Below are positions 18,784 to 27,545 of a stretch of DNA of 35,547 bases, one piece after another; within the stretch, counting starts at the first letter, position 1; each line of letters begins with the position of its first letter. The notes under the pieces are model-generated. The model was not told where the DNA came from, did no database searches, and worked only from the letters and a program-made list of their open reading frames with translations. A program made the translations under genes and the position numbers. The stretch is from CAJBIL01 sp044359525 (GTDB lineage: Bacteria; Pseudomonadota; Gammaproteobacteria; Burkholderiales; Rhodocyclaceae), in NCBI GenBank assembly GCA_044359525.1, contig JBIKLY010000023.1, positions 1 through 35,547 of the forward strand, written 5' to 3'.

Positions 18784-19875
18784 TCAAAGGCTTCCCGGTT
18801 CCCCGAGGATTTCTCGTAGCGCACTGATCAGGGCATCGCACTGTCCGTCGGTGCCGATGGTGATGCGTAGATGCTGATCAATACGCGGCAGTTTGAAATG
18901 ACGAACGATGATGCTGCGGCTGCGTAGCGCGGCTGCAAGTGGTGCAGCATCGCGCGCCGGGTGGCGCGTGAAGATGAAGTTGGCGGCCGAGGGCAGGACG
19001 TCGAAGCCGAGCGCCTGCAGTTCGGTGGTGAGCCTTGTGCGGCTGCTGATGACGGCCTGGCGCGTCGTTTCGAAGTGCTCGCGGTCGGCCATCGCGGCGG
19101 CCGCGCCGGCGATTGCCAGGCGGTCGAGCGGGTAGGAGTTGAAGCTGTTTTTTACGCGTTCGAGCGCTTCGATCAGGTCGACGTGGCCGACCGCATAGCC
19201 GGCGCGCAGCCCGGCCAGCGAGCGCGACTTGGACAGCGTGTGCACGACGAGCAGGTTGGGGTAGCGGTTGACCAGCCCAACTGCTGATTCGCCGCCGAAA
19301 TCGACGTAGGCTTCGTCGACGATGACGACCGATTGCGCATGTGCGGCGAGCAGGCGTTCAATCTCGGTGAGCGGCAGCAGGCAACCGGTGGGCGCGTTGG
19401 GGTTGGGGAAAATGATGCCGCCGTTTCCCTGCCGGTAATCGTCGACGCGGATCTGGAAATTTTCGTCGAGCGGCACGGTGCGGTAGTCGACCCCGTAGAG
19501 CCCGCAATACACCGGGTAGAAACTGTAGGTGATGTCCGGGTAGAGGATCGGCGCGTCGTGCTTGAGCAGGGCCATGAAGGCGTGTGCCAGCACTTCGTCA
19601 GAGCCGTTGCCGACGAATACCTGCTGCGCGCTGATACCGCAATCGGCGAAAAATTCGGCGACGGCCTCCTTGAGCCGATCGGCGTTCGGGTCGGGGTACA
19701 GGCGCAGCGAATCGCCGCTACTCCCAAGCTCTGCGGCCACCGCCGCCACCGCGCGCGGTGAGGGTGGGTAGGGATTTTCGTTGGTGTTGAGCTTGACGAG
19801 ATCCGGCAGCTTCGGCTGCTCGCCCGGGACGTACGGGGTCAGGCTGTGAACAAGGGAACTCCAGTATTGGCTCAT
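18784..19875 (-). CDS. hisC: HisC, histidinol-phosphate aminotransferase
   Basis: A PLP-dependent (fold type I) enzyme that transaminates imidazole-acetol phosphate to histidinol phosphate. It has 363 residues. Features: the N-terminal KLNTNENPYPPSP, VGNGSDEVLAHAF, FPNPNAPTGCLLP, the VDEAYVDFG aspartate/tyrosine motif, and the PLP lysine Lys216 in HTLSKSRSLAGLRAGYA. It is the only his gene here on the - strand; together with the Sel1 gene it forms a reversed block between hisD and hisB. Its start is 133 bp from the divergent hisB start. Confidence 0.96.
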   Translation of the reverse strand: MSQYWSSLVHSLTPYVPGEQPKLPDLVKLNTNENPYPPSPRAVAAVAAELGSSGDSLRLYPDPNADRLKEAVAEFFADCGISAQQVFVGNGSDEVLAHAFMALLKHDAPILYPDITYSFYPVYCGLYGVDYRTVPLDENFQIRVDDYRQGNGGIIFPNPNAPTGCLLPLTEIERLLAAHAQSVVIVDEAYVDFGGESAVGLVNRYPNLLVVHTLSKSRSLAGLRAGYAVGHVDLIEALERVKNSFNSYPLDRLAIAGAAAAMADREHFETTRQAVISSRTRLTTELQALGFDVLPSAANFIFTRHPARDAAPLAAALRSRSIIVRHFKLPRIDQHLRITIGTDGQCDALISALREILGEPGSL

Positions 19876-19885
19876 CGTCGGTTCG

Positions 19886-19916
19886 TTGATAGCTCAGAAG
19901 CCCAAAATGGTATCAT
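19886..19916 (+). promoter_or_regulatory. Candidate sigma-70 promoter for the hisBHAFIE operon
   Basis: TTGATA (19886-19891), a 19-nt spacer, then TATCAT (19911-19916) with an extended TGG just before it. The start point would be near 19923, leaving an ~85-nt leader with a 7-bp hairpin (TTTCAGT 19930-19936 / ACTGAAA 19948-19954). There is no histidine-codon leader peptide. The -10 region ATGGTATCAT reads ATGATACCAT on the other strand, so it could also serve the divergent hisC. Confidence 0.55.
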
Positions 19917-20008
19917 GCGCGCTGGCCGGTTTCAGTCAGTGTTGTGAACTGAAAAGCAGGCCCTCAATGTACAGACAATCTTTTTTGCCACTTTGCGATG
20001 GTGCCTCC

Positions 20009-20596
20009 ATGCGGCAAGCTGAAATTTCCAGAAATACCCTCGAAACCCGGATTACGGTTCGTTTGAATCTTGACGGCACCGGACAGGGAAAGTTCGCCAC
20101 CGGCGTTCCCTTCCTCGATCACATGCTCGATCAGATAGCCCGCCATGGGTTGATCGACCTTGAGGTCGAAGCCAAAGGCGATTTGCATATCGACGCGCAC
20201 CACACGGTCGAGGATATCGGTATCGCGATCGGTCAGGCGCTGGCCGAGGCTTTTGGCGACAAGAAAGGCCTGCGCCGTTACGGACATGCCTATGTGCCGC
20301 TTGATGAGGCTTTGTCGCGCGTCGTCGTTGACCTCTCGGGGCGGCCGGGGCTGGAGTTTCATGTCGATTTCAAGCGCGCCATGATTGGCGCCTTCGACGT
20401 CGATCTGACGCACGAGTTTTTTCAGGGGCTGACCAATCACGCCCTGATCACGCTGCATATCGACAATCTGCGTGGCGAGAATGCGCACCATCAGGCCGAG
20501 ACCGTGTTCAAGGCTTTCGGCCGTGCATTGCGCATGGCAACTGAAGCCGATCCACGTGCCGCCGGCAGCATTCCATCGACCAAGGGAACGCTCTAA
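20009..20596 (+). CDS. hisB: HisB, imidazoleglycerol-phosphate dehydratase
   Basis: A manganese-dependent enzyme that dehydrates imidazoleglycerol phosphate to imidazole-acetol phosphate. It has 195 residues from ATG 20009, the monofunctional form without the phosphatase domain of the E. coli HisB; histidinol-phosphate phosphatase must be encoded elsewhere. Metal-binding histidine motifs are visible: FLDHMLDQIARHG, DAHHTVEDIGIAIGQAL, HEFFQGLTNHALITLHI and NAHHQAETVFKAFG. The start at MRQAEISRNTLETRI fits the family; the frame is open upstream to 19886, which overlaps the promoter. The stop overlaps the hisH ATG (TAATG). Confidence 0.95.
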   Translation: MRQAEISRNTLETRITVRLNLDGTGQGKFATGVPFLDHMLDQIARHGLIDLEVEAKGDLHIDAHHTVEDIGIAIGQALAEAFGDKKGLRRYGHAYVPLDEALSRVVVDLSGRPGLEFHVDFKRAMIGAFDVDLTHEFFQGLTNHALITLHIDNLRGENAHHQAETVFKAFGRALRMATEADPRAAGSIPSTKGTL

Positions 20597-21246
20597 TGGC
20601 AGTTGCGTCGGGAGCGATTGCCATTGTCGATTACGGCATGGGCAACCTGCGCTCGGTGTGGCAGGCGCTGGTGCATGTCGCCGACGGGCGCGAAGTCGTG
20701 GTGACCGCCGACCCCGCGCTGGTGGCAGCGGCCGAACGCGTGGTTTTTCCCGGTCAGGGCGCGATGCCCGACTGCATGCGTGAGCTTGAGGCGCGCGGCT
20801 TGCGTGCGGCCGTGCTGGAAGCCGCCAGGGACAAGCCTTTTCTTGGTATTTGCATCGGCCAGCAAATGCTCTTTGAGCACAGTGAAGAGGGCGACGTGCC
20901 GGGCCTTGGCGTCTTTGCCGGACAGGTTTGCCGCTTTCCGGCAAGCCGGATGGTCGATGCGCAGGGCGGTAAGCTGAAAGTGCCGCACATGGGCTGGAAC
21001 GAAGTGCGCCAGGCACAGGCGCACCCCTTGTGGGCCGGCATCGACGATGGTGCGCGCTTCTACTTTGTACATAGCTACTTTGTCGATCCGGTTGATCGTG
21101 CCTGTATTGCCGGCACGACTGATTACGGCATCCCCTTTACCAGCGCGGTGGCGCGGGATAATATCTTCGCCATTCAGTGCCACCCGGAAAAAAGTGCGCA
21201 GGCGGGCCTTGCCCTGCTGAGCAATTTTGTCCACTGGAAGCCCTGA
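20596..21246 (+). CDS. hisH: HisH, glutamine amidotransferase subunit of IGP synthase
   Basis: HisH hydrolyses glutamine and channels ammonia to HisF for imidazoleglycerol phosphate synthesis. It has 216 residues with the class I amidotransferase triad: Cys86 in FLGICIGQQMLF, and His196 and Glu198 in AIQCHPEKS. The oxyanion-region motif VVFPGQGAMPDCM and the MGWNEV segment are also present. It overlaps hisB by one base and is followed by hisA after 41 bp. Confidence 0.96.
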   Translation: MAVASGAIAIVDYGMGNLRSVWQALVHVADGREVVVTADPALVAAAERVVFPGQGAMPDCMRELEARGLRAAVLEAARDKPFLGICIGQQMLFEHSEEGDVPGLGVFAGQVCRFPASRMVDAQGGKLKVPHMGWNEVRQAQAHPLWAGIDDGARFYFVHSYFVDPVDRACIAGTTDYGIPFTSAVARDNIFAIQCHPEKSAQAGLALLSNFVHWKP

Positions 21247-21287
21247 CCGGGCAAGCTCCCCCACTTTTCTATTACCGTGTTCAAAAA

Positions 21288-22031
21288 ATGCTGATCATTC
21301 CCGCAATTGACCTGAAAGACGGGCAGTGCGTCCGTCTCAAGCAGGGCCTGATGGACGAAGCGACCATTTTTTCCAATTCGCCTGGCGAGCAGGCACGACA
21401 CTGGCTGGCGCAGGGTGCGCGCCGTCTGCATGTGGTTGACCTGAACGGCGCTTTTGCCGGCAAGCCAAAGAACGAGAGCGCAATCAAGGAGATCGTCAAA
21501 GCCGTGGGCGAGGATATTCCTGTCCAGCTTGGCGGCGGTATCCGTGATCTCGACACCATCGAGCGCTGTCTCGACGACGGCGTCAGTTACGTCATCATCG
21601 GTACGGCCGCCGTGAAGAACCCCGGCTTCCTGCACGACGCCTGCGGCGCTTTTCCGGGTCACATCATCGTCGGTCTTGATGCCAAGGACGGCAAGGTCGC
21701 TGTCGATGGCTGGTCGAAGCTGACCGGCCACGATGTCATTGACCTGGCAAAAAAGTATGAGGATTATGGTGTCGAAGGCATTATCTACACCGACATCGGT
21801 CGTGACGGCATGCTTTCCGGCATCAACATCGAAGCGACCGTGAAGCTGGCGCAGGCGCTGATGATCCCGGTGATCGCCAGTGGTGGCTTGTCAAACATGG
21901 ATGACATCAAAAAACTTTGTGCCGTCGAGTTTGAAGGCATCACTGCGACCATCGCCGGGCGTGCCATCTACGACGGTTCCCTTGATTTCGCGCTGGCGCA
22001 GGCGGAAGCCGACCGCTCGACGCAGCGTTGA
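21288..22031 (+). CDS. hisA: HisA, ProFAR isomerase
   Basis: A TIM-barrel isomerase that converts ProFAR to PRFAR in histidine synthesis. It has 247 residues from ATG 21288. The half-barrel phosphate-binding repeats are visible: MLIIPAIDLKDGQCVRLKQG (strand 1 with the catalytic Asp), QLGGGIRDLDTIERCLDDG, the second catalytic Asp in YTDIGRDGMLSG, and IPVIASGGLSNMDDIKKL. The open frame reaches back into hisH (21177), but the family N-terminus fixes the start. It is followed by hisF 17 bp downstream. Confidence 0.96.
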   Translation: MLIIPAIDLKDGQCVRLKQGLMDEATIFSNSPGEQARHWLAQGARRLHVVDLNGAFAGKPKNESAIKEIVKAVGEDIPVQLGGGIRDLDTIERCLDDGVSYVIIGTAAVKNPGFLHDACGAFPGHIIVGLDAKDGKVAVDGWSKLTGHDVIDLAKKYEDYGVEGIIYTDIGRDGMLSGINIEATVKLAQALMIPVIASGGLSNMDDIKKLCAVEFEGITATIAGRAIYDGSLDFALAQAEADRSTQR

Positions 22032-22048
22032 TTTTTCGCTGATCTGCC

Positions 22049-22810
22049 GTGAGCCTCGCCAAACGCATCATTCCCTGTCTTGACGTCACCGCCGGTCGCG
22101 TCGTCAAGGGCACCAATTTTGTCGATCTGCGTGATGCCGGCGATCCGGTCGAGATTGCCCGGCGCTACGACGCGCAGGGTGCCGACGAAGTGACCTTCCT
22201 CGACATCACGGCGTCTTCCGATCAGCGCGACATCATCCTGCACATTGTCGAAGCCTGTGCCGCACAGGTTTTCATCCCGTTGACCGTCGGTGGCGGCGTG
22301 CGCACGGTGGCCGATGTGCGTCGTCTGCTCAATGCCGGCGCCGACAAGGTGAGCATGAACACGGCTGCCGTTGAAAACCCTGATTTGGTCAACGAAGCTT
22401 CGTCCAAGGTCGGCAATCAGTGCATCGTCGTGGCGATCGACGCCAAACAGGTGGCGCCGGGCAAGTGGCAGGTGTTCACCCATGGCGGGCGCAAGAATAC
22501 CGGGCTGGATGTCATTGAATGGGCCTGCCGGGTGCAGCAACTCGGCGCCGGCGAAATTCTGCTCACCAGCATGGATCGCGATGGCACCAAAAATGGTTTT
22601 GATTTGCCGCTGACCCGTGCCGTATCCGATGCTGTTGATATTCCGGTGATCGCCAGTGGCGGTGTCGGCAACCTGCAACATCTGGCCGATGGCGTGTCCG
22701 AAGGGCGCGCCGATGCCGTATTGGCGGCGAGCATCTTCCATTTCGGCGAATACACCGTGCGACAAGCCAAGGAATACATGCGCGAGCGTGGCATTGAGGT
22801 CCGTCTATGA
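22049..22810 (+). CDS. hisF: HisF, cyclase subunit of IGP synthase
   Basis: A TIM-barrel cyclase that uses ammonia from HisH to convert PRFAR to imidazoleglycerol phosphate and AICAR. It has 253 residues from a GTG start giving MSLAKRIIPCLDVTAGRVVKGTNF. The catalytic aspartates lie in the first strand (PCLDV) and in LLTSMDRDGTKNG; the phosphate sites are TVGGGVRTVADV and IPVIASGGVGNLQHL. There is no strong Shine-Dalgarno before the GTG, so translation probably depends on coupling to hisA. The stop overlaps the hisI start (ATGA). Confidence 0.97.
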   Translation: MSLAKRIIPCLDVTAGRVVKGTNFVDLRDAGDPVEIARRYDAQGADEVTFLDITASSDQRDIILHIVEACAAQVFIPLTVGGGVRTVADVRRLLNAGADKVSMNTAAVENPDLVNEASSKVGNQCIVVAIDAKQVAPGKWQVFTHGGRKNTGLDVIEWACRVQQLGAGEILLTSMDRDGTKNGFDLPLTRAVSDAVDIPVIASGGVGNLQHLADGVSEGRADAVLAASIFHFGEYTVRQAKEYMRERGIEVRL

Positions 22811-23208
22811 GCGATCTGGATACCGGTCAGTCCTGGCTGGTAGCGCTGAAATGGGATGATCAGGGAATGATCCCGGCCATTGCCCAGGAAGCGAGCACGG
22901 GGCGTGTCGTGATGTTTGCCTACATGAACCGCGAGTCCTTGCAGGAGACGGTGAGCACCGGTAACGCGGTATACTGGTCGCGCTCGCGCAAACGTTTGTG
23001 GCGCAAGGGTGAAGAGTCAGGGCATTACCAGCGCGTGCGCACCATTCGCACCGATTGCGACGGGGACGTGCTGCTGCTGACGGTTGAACAGGAAGGCGGG
23101 ATAGCCTGCCATACCGGTCGCGAAAGCTGTTTTTTTCATCAACTTGACGGTTCGGTCTGGGTCGCGGTCGACCCCGTACTTAAAGACCCGAAGGATATTT
23201 ACAAATGA
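22807..23208 (+). CDS. hisI: HisI, phosphoribosyl-AMP cyclohydrolase
   Basis: A zinc and magnesium enzyme that opens the adenine ring of phosphoribosyl-AMP. It has 133 residues, the stand-alone form, with HisE encoded separately next door. Metal-binding residues are visible in RTDCDGDVLLL and GIACHTGRESCFF, and the core motif VVMFAYMNRESLQETVSTGNAVYWSRSRKRLWRKGEESGH is complete. It overlaps hisF by 4 bp and is followed by hisE after 7 bp. Confidence 0.97.
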   Translation: MSDLDTGQSWLVALKWDDQGMIPAIAQEASTGRVVMFAYMNRESLQETVSTGNAVYWSRSRKRLWRKGEESGHYQRVRTIRTDCDGDVLLLTVEQEGGIACHTGRESCFFHQLDGSVWVAVDPVLKDPKDIYK

Positions 23209-23215
23209 GTTACGA

Positions 23216-23539
23216 ATGAGCACGCACGACGTTTTGCACCGACTTTCCGAGACGCTGGCTTCGCGTCGCCACGCCGATCCTGAAAGTTCGTACACGGCCA
23301 AGCTGTTTGCTGACGGCCCGGATTCGATCCTGAAAAAAATCGGCGAAGAATGCGCCGAACTCATCATGGCGGCGAAGGACGGCAAGCGCCTGAACATTGT
23401 CTGGGAATCGACCGACGTGATTTACCACGTGCTGGTGTTGCTCGCGTTCTATGACATGACGATCGAGGACGTTTCGCAGGAAATGCGCCGCCGTGAGGGA
23501 ATCTCCGGTATCGACGAAAAGAAATCGCGCACAAAATAG
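23216..23539 (+). CDS. hisE: HisE, phosphoribosyl-ATP pyrophosphatase
   Basis: An all-alpha MazG-like enzyme that cleaves pyrophosphate from phosphoribosyl-ATP. It has 107 residues from ATG 23216. The metal-binding helices carry KKIGEECAELIMAAKDG and VWESTDVIYHVLVLLAF with the expected acidic residues. The open frame extends upstream into hisI, but MSTHDVLHRLSETL fits the family start. The HIT gene starts 2 bp after the stop, which extends the operon past histidine synthesis. Confidence 0.95.
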   Translation: MSTHDVLHRLSETLASRRHADPESSYTAKLFADGPDSILKKIGEECAELIMAAKDGKRLNIVWESTDVIYHVLVLLAFYDMTIEDVSQEMRRREGISGIDEKKSRTK

Positions 23540-23541
23540 CC

Positions 23542-23892
23542 ATGGACGACTGCCTTTTTTGCAAGATCGTGCGCGGCGACATTCCCTCGCGCAAGGTATA
23601 TGAAGACGACGAAGTGTTCGTTTTTCATGACATCAGTCCGGCGCGCCCGGTGCATCTGCTGGTCGTGCCGAAGAAGCACATCACGTCTCTGGCAACGAGT
23701 ACCGAGGCCGATGTGCCGGTGCTCGGCAGGATGCTGGCAATGGCCAACAAACTGGCAACAGAACAAGGCAGCCCGGACGGATTCCGGGTCATTATCAACA
23801 CGGGGCGGGTCGGCAATCAGGAAGTGCAGCACCTGCACGCACACATCGTCGGCGGGCCGGATCCGGTCGGGCCGATGCTCAAACGAATTTAA
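23542..23892 (+). CDS. HIT-family nucleotide hydrolase (HinT-like)
   Basis: A 116-residue histidine-triad protein, probably a purine nucleoside phosphoramidase of the HinT type. The HxHxH triad is at His97, His99 and His101 (QHLHAHIVGG); the N-terminal CLFCKIVRGDIPS with Cys4 and Cys7 is typical for bacterial HinT. It is translationally close to hisE (2-bp gap) and followed by tatA after 11 bp. This placement between hisE and the tat genes is common in betaproteobacteria; substrate is unknown. Confidence 0.92.
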   Translation: MDDCLFCKIVRGDIPSRKVYEDDEVFVFHDISPARPVHLLVVPKKHITSLATSTEADVPVLGRMLAMANKLATEQGSPDGFRVIINTGRVGNQEVQHLHAHIVGGPDPVGPMLKRI

Positions 23893-23903
23893 GGAGACAA
23901 ATC

Positions 23904-24152
23904 ATGGGTTCATTCAGCGTCTGGCACTGGCTCATCGTACTGGTTATCGTCCTGCTCATTTTTGGCACCAAAAAACTGCGCAACGTCGGCCAGGATCTGG
24001 GCGGTGCCGTCAAGGGGTTCAAGGATGGTATGAAGGAAGCTTCTACCGATGGCAAACCTGCCGATGCGGCTCCGGATCAGCCGGTTCAGCCAACGGCGCA
24101 AGTCGGCGGCCAGACCATCGAAGGCGAAGTCAAGGAAAAGTCCCGTTCCTGA
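23904..24152 (+). CDS. tatA: TatA, pore-forming subunit of the Tat translocase
   Basis: TatA forms the protein-conducting oligomer that moves folded, twin-arginine-signal proteins across the inner membrane. It has 82 residues: one N-terminal membrane span (about residues 5-20), the FG hinge (FGTKKLRNVG), an amphipathic helix (QDLGGAVKGFKDGMKE), and an acidic/hydrophilic tail. It has a good Shine-Dalgarno (AAGGAG, 8 nt). It lies directly upstream of tatB and tatC. Confidence 0.96.
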   Translation: MGSFSVWHWLIVLVIVLLIFGTKKLRNVGQDLGGAVKGFKDGMKEASTDGKPADAAPDQPVQPTAQVGGQTIEGEVKEKSRS

Positions 24153-24157
24153 TTTTC

Positions 24158-24177
24158 TAGCGGATGTCCGGCCGCTA
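24158..24177 (+). other. Small hairpin between tatA and tatB
   Basis: TAGCGG (24158-24163) pairs with CCGCTA (24172-24177) around an 8-nt loop, 6 nt after the tatA stop. A T-tract for termination is lacking. It could reduce read-through or protect the tatA message 3' end, giving more TatA than TatBC, but that is only a possibility. Confidence 0.35.
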
Positions 24178-24217
24178 ATCTGGCCGCCGGTTTTCCTTAC
24201 GTATTCCCCGGGAACAT

Positions 24218-24607
24218 ATGTTTGACATCGGTTTTTCCGAGCTCGTGGTCATCGCCATCGTTGCGCTGGTCGTCATTGGTCCTGAGCGCCTGCCCAAGGT
24301 GGCACGCACGGCCGGGCATTTGCTCGGGCGTTTGCAGCGTTACGTCAATGACGTGAAGTCCGACATCAATCGCGAAATGCAGCTTGATGAGCTGAAAAAA
24401 CTGCAAGCCGAGGTGCAAGAGTCTGCACGCAATCTTGAGCGCAACGTGAGTAGCGAAATGCAGTCGGCACAGCAGTCGATCAATCAGACGGCGCAAAGCA
24501 TGGGTGACGAGGTCAAGGCATTGCCGGTGACTGATGCGCCTGTTGCCGCGCTACCGGATGCTGTCGCTGTTGCGCCGGTCAATCCTGCACCGATCGAGAA
24601 ACTCTGA
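24218..24607 (+). CDS. tatB: TatB, Tat translocase receptor subunit
   Basis: TatB works with TatC in recognising twin-arginine signal peptides. It has 129 residues: one N-terminal span (residues 5-21), the GPERLPKVARTAG hinge in which the TatA FG is replaced by GP, a long charged amphipathic/coiled helix (about 30-85) and a Pro/Ala/Val-rich tail. The N-terminus MFDIGFSELVVIAIVALVVIG is typical. It starts 65 bp after tatA and is followed by tatC after 14 bp. Confidence 0.95.
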   Translation: MFDIGFSELVVIAIVALVVIGPERLPKVARTAGHLLGRLQRYVNDVKSDINREMQLDELKKLQAEVQESARNLERNVSSEMQSAQQSINQTAQSMGDEVKALPVTDAPVAALPDAVAVAPVNPAPIEKL

Positions 24608-24621
24608 AGGGTTAAGCGAGC

Positions 24622-25497
24622 ATGAGTTTGCCGGAAGAGTCTTTTTTGACCCACCTTTTCGAGCTGCGTGATCGCCTGATCCGCGCCTTGCTCGCGGTCG
24701 GCATCGTTTTCATCTGCCTCTTTCCCTGGTCGAAAGAACTCTATACCTTGCTTGCCCAACCATTGCTCGACAAACTCCCCACGGGTGGGCAGATGATCGC
24801 TACCGATGTGGTTGGTGTTTTTCTGGTGCCGATGAAGGTGACGATGATGGCTGCCTTCCTCATCGCGCTTCCCTATGTGCTTTATCAGGTATGGGCGTTC
24901 ATTGCGCCGGGGCTGTACAAACATGAAAAGCGTCTTGCGCTGCCGCTGGTGGCGGCCAGCGTATTCCTGTTTTTTTCGGGGATGTCTTTTGCCTATTTCC
25001 TCGTTTTCCCAACCGTGTTTGGTTTCATGGCCAGTATCGCGCCCGATGGTGTGGCATGGATGACTGACATCGACAAGTACCTGTCTTTCGTGCTGTCGAC
25101 CTTTGTTGCCTTCGGTGTCACCTTCGAGGTGCCGGTAGTCGTTATCGTATTGGTGCATATGGGCGTCGTGACTATCCCGAAACTCAAGGAATGGCGACCT
25201 TATGTGATTGTCGGTGCTTTCGTGATCGGCGCTATTTTTACGCCGCCGGACGTAGTTTCACAGATCATGCTCGCCGTACCGCTGTGTTTGCTCTACGAGC
25301 TCGGTATCCTGCTTTCGCGTTTTGTTGTGGTCTCTACACGCGTCGAGCAGCCGGCCCCGGCGGCTGACCCGGCGCCGCCGGCAGCGACAGAAGCCGCCGT
25401 GGTGCCGGTGTCGGACTGGAGTCCGATGAGCGATGCCGAGATGGAGAAAGCGGTTGCTGATCTCGGTCAGCCGAAGCTTCCCGGCAAGCCGGAGTAA
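24622..25497 (+). CDS. tatC: TatC, Tat translocase core subunit
   Basis: TatC is the six-span inner-membrane receptor for twin-arginine signal peptides. It has 291 residues, slightly long because of a Pro/Ala-rich C-terminal extension after about residue 240. Family features: the cytoplasmic N-terminus FLTHLFELRDRLIRALLAVG, the PLVAASVFLFFSGMSFAYF region, and the fifth-to-sixth span GAFVIGAIFTPPDVVSQIMLAVPLCLLYELGI. It is tail-to-tail with the HtrA gene 72 bp away; a 6-bp stem (GGTTCA/TGAACC at 25503-25520) lies in the gap without a T-run. Confidence 0.97.
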   Translation: MSLPEESFLTHLFELRDRLIRALLAVGIVFICLFPWSKELYTLLAQPLLDKLPTGGQMIATDVVGVFLVPMKVTMMAAFLIALPYVLYQVWAFIAPGLYKHEKRLALPLVAASVFLFFSGMSFAYFLVFPTVFGFMASIAPDGVAWMTDIDKYLSFVLSTFVAFGVTFEVPVVVIVLVHMGVVTIPKLKEWRPYVIVGAFVIGAIFTPPDVVSQIMLAVPLCLLYELGILLSRFVVVSTRVEQPAPAADPAPPAATEAAVVPVSDWSPMSDAEMEKAVADLGQPKLPGKPE

Positions 25498-25569
25498 TTG
25501 CGGGTTCAGCTGATTGAACCGGCGATAGCCCGTTTGGCTTTTGGCGGCAAGGCCTGGTGACTGCGCTGC

Positions 25570-26760
<1,191 letters not shown>

Positions 26761-26780
26761 AGAGAAATTGGAGCCAGTAA

Positions 26781-27527
26781 ATGAAATGTAAAGAATTGAC
26801 GCGCTATCTCGATGAGTTGCTCGATGTGGCGCGTTTCAAGGATTATTGCCCAAATGGCCTGCAAGTGGAAGGACGTGCCGAAGTGCGACGCCTGGTGGCC
26901 GGCGTTACGGCCAGTCAGTCCTTGATCGATGCCGCTATCGCCCGTCAGGCTGACGCCATTCTCGTACATCATGGCTGGTTCTGGCGCGGCGAAGACGGTC
27001 GCGTCACCGGGATTCGCAAGGCACGTCTGCAGGCGCTGCTCGGGCACGACATTAGTTTGATCGGCTACCATCTGCCGCTCGACAGTCATCCCGAATTTGG
27101 CAACAACGCACAACTCGCCAAACGACTCGGGTGGATTGCCGAAGGGCGCTTTGGTGAGCAGGAGATGGGCTGGGTCGGGCGTACCGATTCGCCCGTACTG
27201 CTTTCATCGCTCGCCCGGAGCATTGGTGTTGCCCTGCAGCGCGTGCCGCAGGTGATTGGCCAGGCAGACCGGCCGGTAACACGTATCGCCTGGTGTTCGG
27301 GTGGCGCTCAAGCCTATTTTGAGCAGGCCATTGCGCTTGGCGTTGACGTCTATCTCTCCGGCGAGATTTCCGAGCCAACCGTTCATCTGGCGCGCGAGTC
27401 CGGTGTGGCCTACATCGCTGCCGGGCACCATGCGACAGAGCGTTACGGCGTACAGGCGCTCGCTGCGCATCTGGCCGAGCGCTTTGGCCTTGAGTGCGAG
27501 TTTGTCGATATTGATAACCCGGTTTGA
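26781..27527 (+). CDS. Nif3-like dinuclear metal-centre protein (YbgI family)
   Basis: A 248-residue member of the NIF3/YbgI family (DUF34). Metal ligands are visible: His63-His64 (LVHHGWFW), Asp101 (HLPLDSH) and the C-terminal GHHATERYG with His216/His217 and Glu220. YbgI-type proteins are hexameric toroids with a two-metal site; some are annotated GTP cyclohydrolase 1 type 2, but the true activity is unsettled. ATG 26781 has TTGGAG about 8 nt upstream. In related bacteria this gene often precedes the cytochrome bc1 (petABC) genes; here a FAH-family enzyme follows. Confidence 0.92.
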   Translation: MKCKELTRYLDELLDVARFKDYCPNGLQVEGRAEVRRLVAGVTASQSLIDAAIARQADAILVHHGWFWRGEDGRVTGIRKARLQALLGHDISLIGYHLPLDSHPEFGNNAQLAKRLGWIAEGRFGEQEMGWVGRTDSPVLLSSLARSIGVALQRVPQVIGQADRPVTRIAWCSGGAQAYFEQAIALGVDVYLSGEISEPTVHLARESGVAYIAAGHHATERYGVQALAAHLAERFGLECEFVDIDNPV

Positions 27528-27545
27528 GTTTTTGAAGGAGTCTCC

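Noticed and set aside
19923..20008. Possible histidine attenuator leader upstream of hisB
   Set aside because: The in-frame leader from ATG 19967 has no run of histidine codons, and the only hairpin is a short stem without a T-run.
25498..25569. GGTTCA/TGAACC stem as a bidirectional terminator between tatC and the HtrA gene
   Set aside because: The stem is only 6 bp and has no T-run on either side.
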